Assembly (NCBI GenBank): GCA_016762975.1
Contig: JAESUV010000237.1
Coordinates: 1,805 to 7,258, forward strand
Direction of reading: 5' to 3'
Length of the DNA stretch: 5,454 bases
Source: Gammaproteobacteria bacterium
GTDB taxonomy: Bacteria; Pseudomonadota; Gammaproteobacteria; Pseudomonadales; Pseudohongiellaceae
Each line of letters opens with the position of its first letter. Within the stretch, counting starts at the first letter, position 1. Under the pieces are notes generated by a model. The model was not told the origin of the DNA and ran no database searches. It saw nothing but the letters and a program-made list of their open reading frames with translations. Below are positions 1-5,454 of the stretch, in pieces. A program made the position numbers and the translations under genes.

Positions 1-515
1 ACGACTACACAGGTAACGAGCCCTATGTCAGCGAACATGGCAGTACCAGAGAGAATTGCTTGCATCACTACGGCCATGGCCAAAATCTGTGTTGCTAGAT
101 AGCCCATTACCCCAAGAACGATTGTAACGGCAATAAGAAATCGAACAGCCTCACTGTTGTATCTTGCTGCAAGGACATCGGGTAGAGAAATGCAATTGCG
201 CACATCGGCGATCATGCGAATTCGTTTTGCTACAAGGAAAAACCCCAGCGCATAACCGGTGGATGAGATTACGATCATCCAGAACGAACTCACGCCGATC
301 GAATAGACCAACCCTGGCCCTCCAACAAATCCGAAGCCACTCAGCGTGGATGAGAACAATGCAAGAGAAACAACAACTGGCCCTAGGCCTCTACCAGCGA
401 TAAAGAAGTCGCTGGAATTTTTCGTGCGCCGCATGGCCCAGAGGCCAGTGAAGATACAAAAAACCATATAGATGATAACTGCGCCAATGATGATTTCCTG
501 TCTATAGGCTTCCAT
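1..515 (-). CDS. Sodium:solute symporter family transporter, N-terminal part (cut by window edge)
   Basis: This is the first 171 residues of an inner-membrane transporter that would use a sodium gradient to import a small solute; the substrate cannot be told from this part. The translation begins MEAYRQEIII and is rich in membrane helices (about residues 8-28, 47-70, 76-96, 125-155). Family hallmarks are DFFIAGRGLGP at 36-46, followed by a Ser/Thr/Gly-rich second helix (SSTLSGFGFVGGPG, 55-68), then LPDVLAARYNS at 111-121 and YLATQILAMA at 139-148. This matches the start of the SSS family (relatives include PutP, ActP and PanF), whose members are usually around 450-550 residues, so most of the gene lies outside the window. 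The ATG is four bases after the upstream gene's stop, and a GGAG inside that gene's last codons can serve as ribosome site, which suggests translational coupling. No internal stop or frameshift is visible. The family call is secure; the substrate is unknown. Confidence 0.9.
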   Translation of the reverse strand, partial: MEAYRQEIIIGAVIIYMVFCIFTGLWAMRRTKNSSDFFIAGRGLGPVVVSLALFSSTLSGFGFVGGPGLVYSIGVSSFWMIVISSTGYALGFFLVAKRIRMIADVRNCISLPDVLAARYNSEAVRFLIAVTIVLGVMGYLATQILAMAVVMQAILSGTAMFADIGLVTCVV

Positions 516-519
516 GGAA

Positions 520-1053
520 TTACTGCTCCGATTTTTTTGCGATATGCTCTAGCAATCGCTCGAATTTTTGTTCATCTTCATCGGTGAAGATGAATTTCCG
601 AAAGCCTACGCTGTACAAGATGATCAGTGGAATCGCCGCCAGCCAGGTACCATATACCTGCCAGGCGGTAGCCACAGGAAAACCCATGAAATAGTTTGTG
701 ACCCCAGTTTCTAGGAAGGCCTGATGGTTGGAGTACATTTGCCACCATACGAAGAGGCTGAATAATAGGGTGCCACCCATATAAGCCCAAAATCCCCTGC
801 TGCGTCGCTCTTCTGCCACGCCCAGCGCGGCGAGACATACGATCAGCAGTAGTAGTAAGGCCTGAAAGGCGAAGGCCAAGAACCCTATGTGTTCTAATCG
901 CGCGGCGCCGTTGCCGCCCACCCGCATGCCGTTAAACTGTGCATGGGCTAAACCAGCGCCATTTGGCACCGATTCAGCAAGGAAAATTGCCACTAGAATG
1001 CCCGCAATTAATAGTACGGTAGCGAAAATCACGTATATTAATTTACTGTGCAT
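520..1053 (-). CDS. Small membrane protein with about four helices, paired with the symporter
   Basis: A 177-residue inner-membrane protein that I do not recognise as a named family. Hydrophobic segments lie at about residues 6-26, 55-79, 88-107 and 129-150. The loop between the first two helices (27-54) is Gly/Asn/Ala-rich and long enough to be a small exposed domain; the C-terminal tail (151-177) is charged, probably cytoplasmic and helical (TDEDEQKFERLLEHIAKK). I chose the ATG at 1053 because AGAGAGG stands five bases before it; an in-frame ATG eleven codons upstream would add a polar, poorly supported extension. The symporter starts four bases downstream, so the two are very likely one operon. 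Known SSS transporters often have a small membrane partner (YjcH/DUF485 beside ActP, DUF4212 elsewhere), but those are about 80-110 residues with two helices, so this one is longer and different. An accessory role in transport is inference. Confidence 0.82.
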   Translation of the reverse strand: MHSKLIYVIFATVLLIAGILVAIFLAESVPNGAGLAHAQFNGMRVGGNGAARLEHIGFLAFAFQALLLLLIVCLAALGVAEERRSRGFWAYMGGTLLFSLFVWWQMYSNHQAFLETGVTNYFMGFPVATAWQVYGTWLAAIPLIILYSVGFRKFIFTDEDEQKFERLLEHIAKKSEQ

Positions 1054-1058
1054 GAGAG

Positions 1059-1065
1059 CCTCTCT
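1059..1065 (-). promoter_or_regulatory. Ribosome binding site that decides the start of the small membrane protein
   Basis: On the minus strand AGAGAGG is followed by five bases and then ATG at 1053. It is a good purine-rich Shine-Dalgarno match, and the upstream in-frame ATG at 1086 has nothing comparable in front of it (its upstream sequence is GCTGTTT), so this site supports the shorter protein. Confidence 0.65.
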
Positions 1066-1149
1066 TGTTGTTGTGAGCCAGAGCATAAACAGCGAATAGA
1101 CGGGAGTCTAGAGATTCCGACCCGTATTGAGGGCGCAGTACCTTTACTA

Positions 1150-1176
1150 GCGATAAGCTGTCTTGACAACGATCGC
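1150..1176. promoter_or_regulatory. Composite inverted repeat overlapping a TTGACA box, possible operator
   Basis: An outer arm GCGAT (1150-1154) matches ATCGC (1172-1176), and an inner perfect dyad TGTC-TT-GACA occupies 1159-1168. The inner dyad contains the TTGACA that could serve as a plus-strand -35 and, read on the other strand, TTGTCA. The two arms are offset by one base from a common centre. The placement in a divergent intergenic region fits a regulator site, but the arms are short and chance is possible. Confidence 0.25.
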
Positions 1177-1358
1177 TCGAGAGTCCATGTTCTCAGGTTC
1201 GCGCAACTACAAGCACTCTAACGACGGGTGTTTTCCCTGTATTCAGTTCTGGGGTTATCCTCAGATAGGGTGGGCAATAAAGATAGATAAAGTAGTGCGT
1301 GAAAACGAATTTGCGAATTAATTAAGAGAGTTAATCAAGTAGGTCTAAGAGGTGAATA

Positions 1359-2531
1359 ATGAATAAGACTAATAAAACTGCACGAGCAAAAGGGGCGCGT
1401 CTGCTTCTTGCCGCCGGTGTTACCAGTGTTGCGCTGTCGTTGCTTGCTAGCGCTGCTGTAGCCCAACCTGCTAGGCCGGGCGCTATCCAACCAGCTGCAC
1501 ATGCTGATCAGGAGCCAATCAACCATTTACCGAATCCTTATGAGACGCAACGCAACTTCGGCACACTGCCCGATGGTCGTAGCTGGGGTTCAGTGAGTGC
1601 GGTCAATATCGATGTCGATGGCATCCATGTTTGGGCGGGTGACCGCTGCGGCACAAACTCCTGCGCCACGTCCAATGTGGACCCAATTGTTAAGTTGGAT
1701 CCAGAGGGAAATGTGGTGCAGAGCTTTGGAGCAGGCCAAATAATCTGGCCACACGGCATGGACGTCGATAGCGAAGGCAATGTCTGGGTCGTCGATGCGC
1801 GTGCTGCAACTGCCAGTGAGTTGGAAGAGAATCCATCTGCTGCAGGAAAAGGCCATACTGTCTTGAAATTTAGCCCGCAGGGTGAATTGCTAATGACCTT
1901 GGGCACAGGGGGGGAAGCTGGTGATCCACCGACTCACTTCGACGCGCCGAACGATGTTTTGATTGCACCGAATGGCAATATCTTTGTGGGAGATACTCAC
2001 GGTGCACAGTTTCAGAATGAAGCTGGCCCCACTGCGAAGAGCCGCATGTCGATCTTCGCACCCGACGGAACCTTCATAAAGAGCTTCGGTGAATTCGGCT
2101 TTGAAGATGGGCAGTTCCGCTCGCCTCACTCGCTAGGTATGGATTCGCAGGGCAGATTGTTTGTAGCTGACCGTGGGAACAGCCGTATCCAGATATTCAC
2201 GCAAGATGGCGAACATCTAGATACTTGGTACCAGTTCAGCCGCATCAGTGGTCTGTTCATCGATCCTAATACTGACATGCTATACGCAATTGATTCCGAG
2301 TCAGATGAAAACTACAACCCTGGCTGGCAGAAAGGTCTACGTGTAGGTAGTGCGCGTACCGGTGAAGTGCTGTACTACATTAAGGCACACGACTCCGAGC
2401 GTGGCTCCGGCATGGGTGGTCTAGGTTCTATGGGAGAGGGTGTTACAGTTGACCGCAATGGCGTTATTTACGCTGGCGAGGTTGGACCGATCAAAGGTAT
2501 GACTAAGTTCATTCCGCGGTTAATTCCGTAG
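1359..2531 (+). CDS. Exported NHL-repeat six-bladed beta-propeller protein, peptidyl-hydroxyglycine lyase-like
   Basis: A 390-residue protein made with a signal peptide: a basic start (NKTNKTARAKGAR), a hydrophobic stretch at about 15-33, and AVA before Gln36 as likely signal peptidase I cleavage site. It should act in the periplasm or outside the cell. The mature part has NHL-type blades: GNVVQSFG...WPHGMDVDSEGNVWVVD (118-146), GELLMTLG...APNDVLIAPNGNIFVGD (175-212), GTFIKSFG...SPHSLGMDSQGRLFVAD (237-271), a weaker blade at 295-312 and a last at 360-375. Before them GDRCGTNSC (94-102) carries two cysteines that could form a disulfide. The propeller resembles the lyase domain of peptide-amidating enzymes, in which three histidines bind zinc; here only His132 and His257 stand at likely positions, with Asn198 and Gly361 at equivalent turns of other blades, so that activity is doubtful. 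AGAGGTG precedes the ATG by five bases. The gene appears monocistronic, ending before a strong terminator. Confidence 0.85.
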   Translation: MNKTNKTARAKGARLLLAAGVTSVALSLLASAAVAQPARPGAIQPAAHADQEPINHLPNPYETQRNFGTLPDGRSWGSVSAVNIDVDGIHVWAGDRCGTNSCATSNVDPIVKLDPEGNVVQSFGAGQIIWPHGMDVDSEGNVWVVDARAATASELEENPSAAGKGHTVLKFSPQGELLMTLGTGGEAGDPPTHFDAPNDVLIAPNGNIFVGDTHGAQFQNEAGPTAKSRMSIFAPDGTFIKSFGEFGFEDGQFRSPHSLGMDSQGRLFVADRGNSRIQIFTQDGEHLDTWYQFSRISGLFIDPNTDMLYAIDSESDENYNPGWQKGLRVGSARTGEVLYYIKAHDSERGSGMGGLGSMGEGVTVDRNGVIYAGEVGPIKGMTKFIPRLIP

Positions 2532-2565
2532 CATGAAAAGATAAGACCTTAGCGGGTTTGTCTAG

Positions 2566-2601
2566 AAGCGGGTGCGAATGTTGTTTGCACCCGCTTTTTT
2601 T
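2566..2601 (+). terminator. Intrinsic terminator of the propeller gene
   Basis: A perfect 10-bp stem, AAGCGGGTGC (2566-2575) with GCACCCGCTT (2587-2596), encloses an 11-base loop and runs into seven T residues (2595-2601). It lies 34 bases after the stop codon. On the other strand the stem is not followed by a T-run, so it should work mainly for the plus-strand gene. Confidence 0.9.
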
Positions 2602-2635
2602 ATTGTTCAATAATGGCTTTTGTAAGCATTTAGCT

Positions 2636-2658
2636 CTGGCTCTAGCCTCTAGAGCCAG
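2636..2658. repeat. Perfect 10-bp hairpin with three-base loop in the convergent gap
   Basis: CTGGCTCTAG (2636-2645) and CTAGAGCCAG (2649-2658) are exact inverted copies around CCT. The hairpin lies 74 bases beyond the stop of the helicase gene and 34 bases after the propeller terminator. Neither strand has a T-tract behind it, so it is not a classical intrinsic terminator. It could mark or protect the 3' end of the helicase mRNA, or be a REP-like dispersed element; one copy in this window does not decide. Confidence 0.6.
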
Positions 2659-2732
2659 TGGCATGAGTACGCAGATCAGAACTCACCAATCGAGTGACCT
2701 TGAATGGTGATATAGCCATATGGGCTAAGCTA

Positions 2733-4682
2733 CTACTTCCCAGTGTCCACGCGATTTCTGTGACGAGATTTCTTCTTCGCAGCGGCCTTCTTCTTCGGGT
2801 CGTCTGTAGCCTTCGCATTCGACTTGCCCTTCGATGTGGGCTTGCGCTTTGGCTTTTTGTCTTTCTTGAGTCCTTTGTCAGGTCTCTTGCTCGATTTTTC
2901 AAATTCCGGACGAGCGGATCGAGGTGAATTGCCATCCATTGTTAAACGCGAAATTTTTAGTGTTTGCCCAGAGACCCATACATTCTTGAGTTCTTTGAAT
3001 ATCTCATCCGGCATGTCGTCGGGTAAATCTACCGTGCTGTGATCATCAAAAATGTTGATGCGACCGATATGTTGAGCATCTAAGCCTGCTTCGTTGGCAA
3101 TAGCGCCGACGATGTTGCCTGGCATAACATCGTGATTGTGGCCGACTTCTAGGCGAAAACGTTCCATGCCTTTTTCTGGCGGGCTGTCGGCTCTTGGGGG
3201 TCGTGAGCGCGACTCTCCTCTAGGACTTCTGTCTTCGGTGGGAGGCCTAGAACGTGACTCGCCTCTGGAGCTTCTATCCCCAGTAGGGGGTCGTGAGCGT
3301 GACCGGCCTCGCGAATCACCTTCATCTGCACGTGTGAATTTCTCTGTTTTTCGCATTGGCTTATTTTCTAACAGCAAAGGTGTGCCGCCCTGCGAAAGCT
3401 TGGCGAGCGCCGCTGCGATGCCTAACATTGGAAATTCGTTTTCTTCTTCAAACTTTTCTAGCAATTTGGTGTATTGAGAGAGGTCTTCGTTAGCGATGGT
3501 CTCTGATATCGACTGTTTGAATTGCTCTATGCGCTTATCGTTGATCAGTTGCGTGGAAGGCAATTCCATCATCTCGATTTTCTTGTTCGTCGCCCTCTCG
3601 ATGGCAGCTAACATTCTTTTCTCACGCGGAGCAACAAATAGGATCGCATCTCCTTTACGGCCGGCTCTACCGGTGCGGCCGATACGGTGTATATAGGATT
3701 CCGTGTCGTGCGGTATGTCGTAGTTCACTACGTGACTGATTCGATCTACGTCTAAGCCTCTGGCGGCAACATCGGTAGCGACCACGATATCCAGCTGTCC
3801 TTTCTTAAGCCTCTCAATGGTTCTCTCGCGTGTTTTCTGCGCTATATCGCCGTTGAGTGCTGTGGCCGAGAATCCTCTAGCCGACAGTTTTTCCGCTAAG
3901 TCGACGGTAAGTATGCGCGTGCGCACGAAGATCAACATAGCATCGAAGGTTTCGGCTTCTAGTATTCGAGTGAGCGCGTCAAGCTTATGCATGCCGCTAA
4001 CTGGCCAGAAACGCTGACGTATTGACTCGGCGGTGGCGGTCTTCATCTTGACAGTAACTTGAACGGGGTCGTTTAGGTACTTGGTAGCAATGCGCCGTAT
4101 CTGCGTAGGCATTGTTGCGGAGAATAGGGCAATCTGCCTCTGGCTGGGAATTTGATCGAGGATCCATTCGACATCGTCGATGAAACCCATGCGCAACATC
4201 TCATCGGCTTCGTCTAGGACTAGGGTGCTTAGTTGATGTAGTTTCAGCGTGCCGCGACGCATGTGATCCATGACTCGTCCTGGTGTTCCGACTATCACAT
4301 GTACGCCACGCTTCAGTGCACGTATCTGGCCGCTGTAGTCCTGCCCGCCATATACGGGTAGAACGTGAAAATCTTTTATATGAGTCGCGTACGTCTGAAA
4401 GGCTTCGGCGACCTGAATGGCGAGTTCGCGCGTCGGTGCCAGAACCAGAACCTGCGGGTCTTTCTGCTTTAGGTCTAATCTCGAAAGGATGGGCAGGGCG
4501 AAAGCGGCGGTCTTGCCCGTTCCAGTTTGTGCCTGACCGAGCACATCTCTGCCCTCGAGTAGCAAGGGAATAGTCTGTGCTTGAATAGGGGTAGGCGTTT
4601 CGTAACCCACATCAATGAGCGACTTTAATAGAGGCTTAGTCAGCGCCATTTGCTCGAATGAGGTGATTTCTTCGCTACTCAT
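2733..4682 (-). CDS. deaD: DEAD-box ATP-dependent RNA helicase DeaD/CsdA type
   Basis: A 649-residue cytoplasmic RNA helicase that uses ATP to open RNA duplexes; DeaD acts in ribosome assembly and mRNA turnover, above all in the cold. The core has every motif: Phe9 and Gln34 (Q motif), AQTGTGKT 51-58, PTREL 83-87, GG 112-113, TPGR 133-136, DEAD 157-160, SAT 188-190, IFVRT 251-255, ATDVAARGLD 302-311 and HRIGRTGR 332-339. After an acidic helical stretch (about 385-435) comes a linker with three Arg/Ser/Pro repeats (458-502), then a DbpA-type RNA-binding domain (about 506-580; VGHNHDVMPGNIVGAIANEA, STVDLPDDMP, LKISRL), then a Lys/Arg-rich tail (590-649). Length and layout match E. coli DeaD (about 629 residues), and the long spacer and tail argue against DbpA, RhlB or RhlE. 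AAGG seven bases before the ATG is the likely ribosome site. It stands alone, divergent from the acyltransferase. Cold induction is known for the family and not shown here. Confidence 0.93.
   Translation of the reverse strand: MSSEEITSFEQMALTKPLLKSLIDVGYETPTPIQAQTIPLLLEGRDVLGQAQTGTGKTAAFALPILSRLDLKQKDPQVLVLAPTRELAIQVAEAFQTYATHIKDFHVLPVYGGQDYSGQIRALKRGVHVIVGTPGRVMDHMRRGTLKLHQLSTLVLDEADEMLRMGFIDDVEWILDQIPSQRQIALFSATMPTQIRRIATKYLNDPVQVTVKMKTATAESIRQRFWPVSGMHKLDALTRILEAETFDAMLIFVRTRILTVDLAEKLSARGFSATALNGDIAQKTRERTIERLKKGQLDIVVATDVAARGLDVDRISHVVNYDIPHDTESYIHRIGRTGRAGRKGDAILFVAPREKRMLAAIERATNKKIEMMELPSTQLINDKRIEQFKQSISETIANEDLSQYTKLLEKFEEENEFPMLGIAAALAKLSQGGTPLLLENKPMRKTEKFTRADEGDSRGRSRSRPPTGDRSSRGESRSRPPTEDRSPRGESRSRPPRADSPPEKGMERFRLEVGHNHDVMPGNIVGAIANEAGLDAQHIGRINIFDDHSTVDLPDDMPDEIFKELKNVWVSGQTLKISRLTMDGNSPRSARPEFEKSSKRPDKGLKKDKKPKRKPTSKGKSNAKATDDPKKKAAAKKKSRHRNRVDTGK
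3177..3311 (-). repeat. Three tandem 45-bp units encoding an Arg/Ser/Pro-rich linker in DeaD
   Basis: Residues 458-502 of the helicase are three 15-residue units: RGRSRSRPPTGDRSS, RGESRSRPPTEDRSP and RGESRSRPPRADSPP. They join the helicase core to the RNA-binding domain. The coding units differ from one another at many bases, often at third positions, while the protein pattern stays close, so this is not a fresh duplication. The unit resembles SR/RGG-like disordered RNA-binding linkers; function here is inferred. Confidence 0.8.
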
Positions 4683-4716
4683 AGTATTGCCTTGCTATGC
4701 CCGTGGGGCGGTAATC

Positions 4717-4752
4717 TGCGGATATTTAGACGGATAATTAGGCGGATAACTG
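4717..4752. repeat. Three tandem 12-bp repeats in the helicase leader or promoter region
   Basis: TGCGGATATTTA, GACGGATAATTA and GGCGGATAACTG follow one another without gaps, sharing a CGGATA core; a looser fourth copy (GGATGAATAGTTA) follows at 4752-4764. They start about 35 bases upstream of the deaD start codon. On the mRNA-sense strand the core reads TATCCG. They could be protein-binding sites or a structured leader element; no known site matches by eye. Confidence 0.55.
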
Positions 4753-4800
4753 GATGAATAGTTAGGCCGCTAACCGTACCAATAGTTAAGAGGGTGCGAA

Positions 4801-4815
4801 GGATAGAGACTATCC
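4801..4815. repeat. Short perfect inverted repeat in the divergent region
   Basis: GGATAG (4801-4806) and CTATCC (4810-4815) pair exactly around AGA. With one bulged base the stem can extend by two A-T pairs. It lies between the helicase repeats and the acyltransferase promoter, where an operator or a leader hairpin would be plausible, but six base pairs are weak evidence. Confidence 0.3.
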
Positions 4816-4867
4816 CTTGCTAAGTCCATCTCATAAACACTGGAATACACCACTAAACCCGCTATTT

Positions 4868-4898
4868 TTGACAATTTCAAGCGGTATTCCTCTACAAT
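4868..4898 (+). promoter_or_regulatory. Sigma70-like promoter for the acyltransferase gene
   Basis: A perfect -35 TTGACA (4868-4873) and a -10 TACAAT (4893-4898, five of six matches) are separated by 19 bases, slightly longer than the ideal 17. Transcription would start near 4905, about 25 bases before the proposed TTG start. On the opposite strand the same box reads TTGTCA, so an overlapping promoter toward the helicase gene is possible but lacks a clear -10. Confidence 0.5.
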
Positions 4899-4930
4899 CG
4901 AGGAAATAGTAAGAGCTGTGGACGGCCGCC

Positions 4931-5454
4931 TTGACCTCAACTGTCACTCTACCTAGCTGGATATTCTTATTGCTGCTGCTGGCCGCCAGCTACGCGATAA
5001 TAATGAGTGTGCTTTTCCCCAGCGTTCGCTGGTACCTCCGTCGCCGCCTGAACAGGACTGTCGACAAGCTGAATAGCAGCCTGCAGATCAAGATTCGACC
5101 GCTACAACGCAGTAAGCGGCAGATTTTGATTGATCAGTTAATGTTTGATCGTGAGATCATCGCAATAATCGAGGAGCAGGCGCAGCGCGACAATATTCCT
5201 CGAGATGTACTGCAACAGAAGGTAAAGGGCTATGCCCGTGAGATCGTTCCCTCCTTTAATGCCTACATTTATTATCAGGTCTTTTATTGGTTAGCGAAGA
5301 AGGTCTCGCGTTTTATCTATCGTGTGCGCGTTGCCGCCGTGGAGCCTAACCAGCTGCAGGCAGTAGATCCGGATGCGACGGTAGTCTTCGTGATGAATCA
5401 CCGCAGCAACATGGATTATGTGCTGATCAGTTATCTTGCCGCGGAGCGTGTAAC
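4931..5454 (+). CDS. PlsB-like glycerol-3-phosphate/lysophosphatidate acyltransferase, N-terminal part (cut by window edge)
   Basis: The first 174 residues of a membrane-anchored acyltransferase that should attach an acyl chain to glycerol phosphate or a lysophospholipid in membrane lipid synthesis. One hydrophobic helix spans about residues 9-30, followed by a basic stretch (RWYLRRRLNR, 33-42) that would sit at the cytoplasmic face. The catalytic H(X)4D motif is NHRSNMDY at 156-163 (His157, Asp162), in the form seen in PlsB-type enzymes; REIVPSFNAYIYYQ (103-116) leads up to it. The motifs for the glycerol phosphate pocket lie beyond the window. The frame opens at 4913 after a TAA and has no ATG before 5003, which is inside the membrane helix, so TTG at 4931 is the best start: it gives MTSTVTLP and fits the promoter just upstream, though only a weak GGA precedes it. 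The family call is good; which acceptor it uses is not settled. Confidence 0.82.
   Translation, partial: MTSTVTLPSWIFLLLLLAASYAIIMSVLFPSVRWYLRRRLNRTVDKLNSSLQIKIRPLQRSKRQILIDQLMFDREIIAIIEEQAQRDNIPRDVLQQKVKGYAREIVPSFNAYIYYQVFYWLAKKVSRFIYRVRVAAVEPNQLQAVDPDATVVFVMNHRSNMDYVLISYLAAERV

Larger units (their letters stand above)
1054..1358. other. Non-coding divergent region between the membrane-protein operon and the propeller gene
   Basis: About 300 bases separate two divergent genes, and no convincing protein-coding frame is present. The region should carry the promoters of both sides. A perfect TTGACA at 1163-1168 could be a -35 box, but the hexamer 17 bases on (CATGTT) is a poor -10. The last 60 bases before the propeller gene are AT-rich (for example AATTAATTAA around 1315-1325) and end in AGAGGTG, a good ribosome site five bases before ATG 1359. 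A weak hairpin (AAGCACTC with GGGTGTTT, 1211-1233, two G-U pairs) is followed by only a short T-run. I see no known riboswitch. Confidence 0.6.

Noticed and set aside
164..403. A 79-codon open frame on the plus strand inside the symporter
   Set aside because: It is the antisense shadow of a clear SSS-family gene, and its product looks like Arg/Ser-rich random translation.
1211..1237. Hairpin followed by a short T-run in the first divergent region
   Set aside because: The stem needs two G-U pairs, the T-run is interrupted after four bases, and no plus-strand gene ends upstream that would need a terminator.
1538..1906. A 122-codon open frame on the minus strand within the propeller gene
   Set aside because: It is opposite a gene with a signal peptide and NHL blades, and has no recognisable domain of its own.
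2713..2727. TAGCC/GGCTA inverted repeat just after the deaD stop
   Set aside because: A five-base-pair stem with no T-tract is within chance expectation.
3136..3477. A 113-codon open frame on the plus strand across the helicase repeat region
   Set aside because: It is antisense to well-supported deaD coding sequence; its repeats only mirror the Arg/Ser/Pro units.
4717..4752. Tandem 12-bp repeats as a CRISPR array or plasmid-type iterons
   Set aside because: There are no spacers between units, the copies are short and imperfect, and no cas or replication gene is nearby.
4743..4782. Possible minus-strand promoter TTGGTA with TATTCA 16 bases on, upstream of deaD
   Set aside because: Both hexamers are weak matches and overlap the tandem repeats; the sequence alone does not fix the deaD promoter.

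Overview
The window looks like ordinary chromosome of a Gammaproteobacterium, probably a marine one of the Cellvibrionales type. That is inferred from the DeaD-type RNA helicase with a DbpA RNA-binding domain, a PlsB-like acyltransferase with an N-terminal membrane anchor, and a secreted NHL-propeller protein of a kind I associate with such bacteria. Base composition is near 50% GC by eye. I see no mobile element, tRNA, rRNA or CRISPR array, and no sign of a multi-gene defence or biosynthetic system.

Layout. (1) On the minus strand, positions 1053 to 1 carry a two-gene unit: a 177-residue protein with about four membrane helices, then, four bases after its stop, the start of a sodium:solute symporter that runs off the left edge. 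(2) Positions 1054-1358 are a non-coding divergent region with a dyad around a TTGACA box. (3) On the plus strand, 1359-2531 encodes an exported six-bladed beta-propeller (NHL repeats, peptidyl-hydroxyglycine lyase-like), followed by a clear intrinsic terminator. (4) A short convergent gap holds a second, perfect 10-bp hairpin without a T-tract. (5) On the minus strand, 2733-4682 encodes a DeaD/CsdA-type DEAD-box RNA helicase whose linker contains three 15-residue Arg/Ser/Pro repeats. (6) Positions 4683-4930 are a second divergent region, with three tandem 12-bp repeats on the helicase side and a good sigma70-like promoter on the other. (7) On the plus strand from about 4931, a glycerolipid acyltransferase begins and runs off the right edge.

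How the genes relate. The small membrane protein and the symporter are probably cotranscribed and translationally coupled, and may form one transport system. The propeller protein, the helicase and the acyltransferase each look like separate transcription units with unrelated jobs (periplasmic, RNA metabolism and membrane lipid synthesis). The best leads are the repeats in the helicase leader, the SR-like linker, and the small-protein/symporter pair. None of them amounts to strong evidence of a new system.
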